Source: Henricia sp. BOLD:AAB3569
Lineage: Eukaryota > Echinodermata > Asteroidea > Spinulosida > Echinasteridae
Direction: 5' to 3'
NCBI GenBank assembly: GCA_037783545.1
Contig: JBBELK010000167.1
Span: 248,001-312,000 of the forward strand
Length of the DNA stretch: 64,000 nucleotides
Made by a program: the position numbers and the translations under genes. This document shows positions 63,590-64,000 of the stretch, one piece after another (position 1 is the first letter of the stretch; each line of letters begins with the position of its first letter). The notes beneath the pieces are model-generated. The model saw nothing but the letters and a program-made list of their open reading frames with translations. It made no database searches and had not been told where the DNA came from.

Positions 63590-64000
63590 ATGTCGCAAAC
63601 TTGTTTTGCAAATTTGAACAGTTTCCCGTTCAAACTGACCGATTTATTGGCGAATGTAGCTAAAACTTGCTGCCGGCACACTAATTGTTGGCACAAACAG
63701 ACGTCGCTTTCGGCGAATGCTGCGTCTCGAACGTTCGTTATTTTGGAACTGAAGGAATTTCCAGACAAACTTCCAATTTTGCCTGCTTAAACAGCTCTAT
63801 GTCGCAAACTTGTTTTGCAAATTTGAACAGTTTCCCGTTCAAACCGACCGAGTTATTGGCGAATGAAGCTAAAACTCAATCTTGGCACACTAATTGTTGG
63901 CACAAACAGACGTCGCTTTCGGCGAATACTGCGTCTCGAACGGTCGTTATTTTGGAACTGAAGGAATTGCCAGACAAACTTCCAATTTTGGCTGCTTAAA
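63590..64000 (+). repeat. Start of a further 13-monomer unit, cut by the window edge
   Basis: Monomers 305 (C1) and 306 (P with 171G and 193G), the last one short of its final 7 bp. This is the expected start of another 2717-bp unit, so the tandem 13-monomer repeat very likely goes on to the right. Confidence 0.92.

Larger units (their letters stand above)
1..64000 (+). repeat. Satellite DNA array, 209-bp monomer, about 306 copies, head to tail
   Basis: The same 209-bp unit repeats without interruption from the first to the last base. Every copy has the marks ATGTCGCAAACTTG near its start and GGAATTTCC near monomer position 165 (one copy has lost a base there). Spacing is exactly 209 bp except for a 1-bp deletion at 16324 and two monomers 6 bp short. 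All copies lie in one orientation. A P-type monomer is about 43% GC with 13 CpG dinucleotides. Nearly all monomers carry one GACGTC site at monomer position 111-116. Neither array edge is in the window, so the true array is longer. The '+' strand is a convention set by the reading direction of the ATG mark. Role: probably centromeric or heterochromatic satellite (inference from size and structure). I do not recognise it as a named satellite family. Confidence 0.98.

Noticed and set aside
1..64000. CRISPR array or other repeat-spacer system
   Set aside because: There are no variable spacers; the whole 209 bp is repeated and no associated genes are present.
1..64000. Gene with tandem coding repeats
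   Set aside because: The period is not divisible by three and stops occur in each unit, so an unbroken coding repeat is impossible.
1..64000. Transposable element or long terminal repeat origin
   Set aside because: No transposase or polymerase coding, no terminal inverted repeats, and no target-site duplications could be found in any monomer or at any block joint.
1..64000. tRNA, rRNA or snRNA genes in tandem
   Set aside because: The monomer has no A/B box pair, anticodon arm or recognisable rRNA core; its longest internal hairpin is a 5-bp stem at monomer positions 6-20.

Overview
The whole window is one satellite DNA array. It holds 306 head-to-tail copies of a 209-bp monomer (plus 66 bp of one more at the left edge), all in the same orientation, with no gene, RNA gene, transposon or unique spacer between them. 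I number monomers from an ATG at 67; within-monomer positions 1-209 start at that ATG, so monomer 1 is 67-275, monomer 2 is 276-484, and so on. Only three length changes occur in 64 kb: one 1-bp deletion (16324) and two 6-bp-shorter monomers (35173 and 49588 are their right ends). This length and fidelity point to eukaryotic heterochromatin, such as a centromeric or pericentromeric block. I cannot name the species. The monomer is about 43% GC and CpG is not depleted (13 CpG in a P-type monomer, observed/expected about 1.4), which argues against a heavily CpG-methylated genome and fits, for example, many insects. That is inference.

The monomers fall into five subfamilies by linked diagnostic bases, mostly at monomer positions 42-98. 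By my count there are P 126 (one of them a mosaic), G 67, Q 63, C 37 and X 13. Subtypes used below: Pf (118T,145T,185A), Pa (130G,145T); Ga (193G), Gq (185A), Gf (145T,185A); C1, C2 (117C); Q1 (193G), Q2 (preceded by a T at position 208), Qa (130G,145T).

The subfamilies are ordered into higher-order repeats (HORs) at several nested scales. Left part: an irregular stretch (1-2783), then a 62-monomer block (2784-15741) that recurs almost unchanged at 16786-29743, an offset of 14002 bp. Inside each block sit three HOR units of 17, 16 and 17 monomers (3553, 3344, 3553 bp). Middle: a junction (29744-33923) leads into a 46-monomer block (33924-43531) that recurs at 48339-57946, an offset of 14415 bp, carrying the same rare mutations, including the same local inversion. 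Within it a 19-monomer module also recurs at a 31-monomer spacing. Right part: a 13-monomer HOR of 2717 bp occurs once at 43532-46248, in degraded form after that, and then in perfect tandem from 58156 to the window end.

No genes work together here. The many short open frames are by-products of the repeat: 209 is not a multiple of 3, and each copy has a stop in the longest frame. The biology lies in the array: layered segmental amplification, a fold-back inversion that was later copied, mosaic monomers at block joints, and single-monomer gains and losses.
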